A stretch of DNA of 6,060 bases, taken from positions 1-6,060 of the forward strand of contig WLDY01000042.1 in NCBI GenBank assembly GCA_009704555.1. Reading direction: 5' to 3'. The notes beneath the pieces are model-generated. The model worked only from the letters and a program-made list of their open reading frames with translations, was not told where the DNA came from and made no database searches. The translations under genes were made by a program, and so were the position numbers. Position 1 is the stretch's first letter, and the number at the start of each line of letters is the position of its first letter. Positions 5,150 to 6,060 of the stretch are shown piece after piece. Source of the stretch: Actinomycetota bacterium (lineage in GTDB: Bacteria > Actinomycetota > Actinomycetes > Nanopelagicales > Nanopelagicaceae).

Positions 5150-6060
5150 ATGATGCGCTCCATCATGCGCGAGTTGGCATCCACCTTCGATCCGAAAGAA
5201 CTCGAAGGTCCGCTCTATAAGAAGTGGCTCGATGCCGGGTACTTCATCGCAGATCCTGACTCGACGAAGCTGCCATTCACCATCGTCATCCCACCGCCTA
5301 ATGTGACCGGATCCCTTCACATGGGACACGCCCTCGATCACACCTTGCAAGATGCCTTGATCCGTATGAAGCGGATGAAAGGTTTCGAAGCGCTCTGGCT
5401 TCCAGGGATGGACCATGCTGGAATCGCGACCCAAAATGTCGTCGAGAAGAAGTTAGCGAGCGAAGGTAAGTCGCGACATGATCTTGGCCGCGAAGAGTTC
5501 GTCAAGCGAGTCTGGCAATGGAAAGCAGAGTCTGGTGGCGCAATCCTCAGTCAGATGGAACGCCTAGGGGATAGCGTCGATTGGTCGCGAGAGCGGTTCA
5601 CCCTCGATGAAGGCCTCTCACGTGCGGTACTGGAGATATTCAAGCGACTCTATGAGAAGGAGTTGATCTATCGCGCAGAGCGGATCATCAACTGGTGTCC
5701 ACGCTGCCTCACCGCACTTTCGGATATAGAAGTCGAACATAGTGATGATGAAGGAGAGTTCGTTCAGGTCCGTTACGGTGATGACGAGATCTCAATCACC
5801 GTCGCCACCACTCGCGCCGAGACGATGCTCGGTGATGGTGCGGTCGCCGTCCATCCAGGAGATCCTCGTTATCAACACCTTGTCGGCAAGAAGGTCTTCC
5901 TTCCGCTCGTCAATCGCTACATTCCGATCGTCGAAGATGAATTAGTCGATCCCGAGTTCGGAACTGGCGCAGTCAAGGTAACTGCCGCCCACGATCCAAA
6001 TGACTTCGAGATGGGCAAGCGCCATAACGTCGAGATGATCGTGATCATGGATGAGCATGG
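5150..6060 (+). CDS. valS: Valyl-tRNA synthetase, 3'-truncated by window edge
   Basis: Class I aminoacyl-tRNA synthetase that charges tRNA-Val with valine and edits mischarged threonine. The frame is open to the window end (303 complete codons, about a third of the usual 860-950 residues). Numbering from ATG 5150, PPPNVTGSLHMGH (48-60) contains the ATP-binding HIGH motif in its ValS form HMGH. NWCPRC (181-186) follows, and the editing domain begins near VATTRAETMLGD (218) and continues through FGTGAVKVTAAHDPND. The KMSKS loop, anticodon domain and coiled-coil tail lie beyond the window. The start is ambiguous: tandem ATGs at 5150 and 5153 and another at 5165 are in frame, and none has a clear ribosome binding site. 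I list the first; 5165 (MRELASTFDP) would fit the family's usual short N-terminus equally well. It begins 10 bp after clpX, so cotranscription is likely. clpX followed by valS is a familiar order. Confidence 0.96.
   Translation, partial: MMRSIMRELASTFDPKELEGPLYKKWLDAGYFIADPDSTKLPFTIVIPPPNVTGSLHMGHALDHTLQDALIRMKRMKGFEALWLPGMDHAGIATQNVVEKKLASEGKSRHDLGREEFVKRVWQWKAESGGAILSQMERLGDSVDWSRERFTLDEGLSRAVLEIFKRLYEKELIYRAERIINWCPRCLTALSDIEVEHSDDEGEFVQVRYGDDEISITVATTRAETMLGDGAVAVHPGDPRYQHLVGKKVFLPLVNRYIPIVEDELVDPEFGTGAVKVTAAHDPNDFEMGKRHNVEMIVIMDEH

Noticed and set aside
4330..5184. Long open frame on the minus strand opposite clpX (284 codons)
   Set aside because: It lies almost wholly antisense to a secure clpX gene, has no recognisable domain, and such mirror frames arise from biased codon use.

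Overview
The window is a compact stretch of bacterial core genome with every supported gene on the + strand: the 3' part of tig (trigger factor), clpP1, clpP2, an MFS efflux-type transporter, clpX, and the 5' part of valS. The two side-by-side ClpP paralogues closely resemble the ClpP1/ClpP2 pair of mycobacteria and streptomycetes (from memory of those sequences). With the trigger factor and ClpX N-terminus also of that type, the best guess is a member of the Actinomycetota. Base composition looks moderate (mid-50s % GC by eye, not computed), lower than streptomycetes or mycobacteria. I cannot name a genus. I see no mobile element, phage gene, CRISPR array, tRNA or rRNA.

Layout: 1-1088 is tig, lacking its N-terminal ribosome-binding part. 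1089-1220 is a 132-bp gap holding a hairpin that could end tig transcription and that also contains a perfect match to the Streptomyces ClgR operator motif. 1221-1838 is clpP1 and 1838-2467 is clpP2, overlapping by one base. 2497-3756 is the MFS transporter, 29 bp after clpP2. 3757-3846 is a 90-bp leader with a hairpin and an exact 11-bp tandem duplication. 3847-5139 is clpX. 5150 to the window end is valS, 10 bp after clpX.

The genes form a protein-quality-control cluster. Trigger factor receives nascent chains at the ribosome, ClpX unfolds tagged or regulatory substrates, and the ClpP1P2 double ring degrades them. All catalytic and ATPase signature residues are present, so the system looks functional. 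valS is a common housekeeping neighbour. The transporter has no evident role in proteolysis.

I found no new biological system here. The most interesting signals are regulatory: the ClgR-like box before clpP1, a weaker one at nearly the same distance before clpX, a perfect inverted repeat in the 3' end of the transporter gene, and the structured clpX leader. GATC is also strongly over-represented inside the genes.
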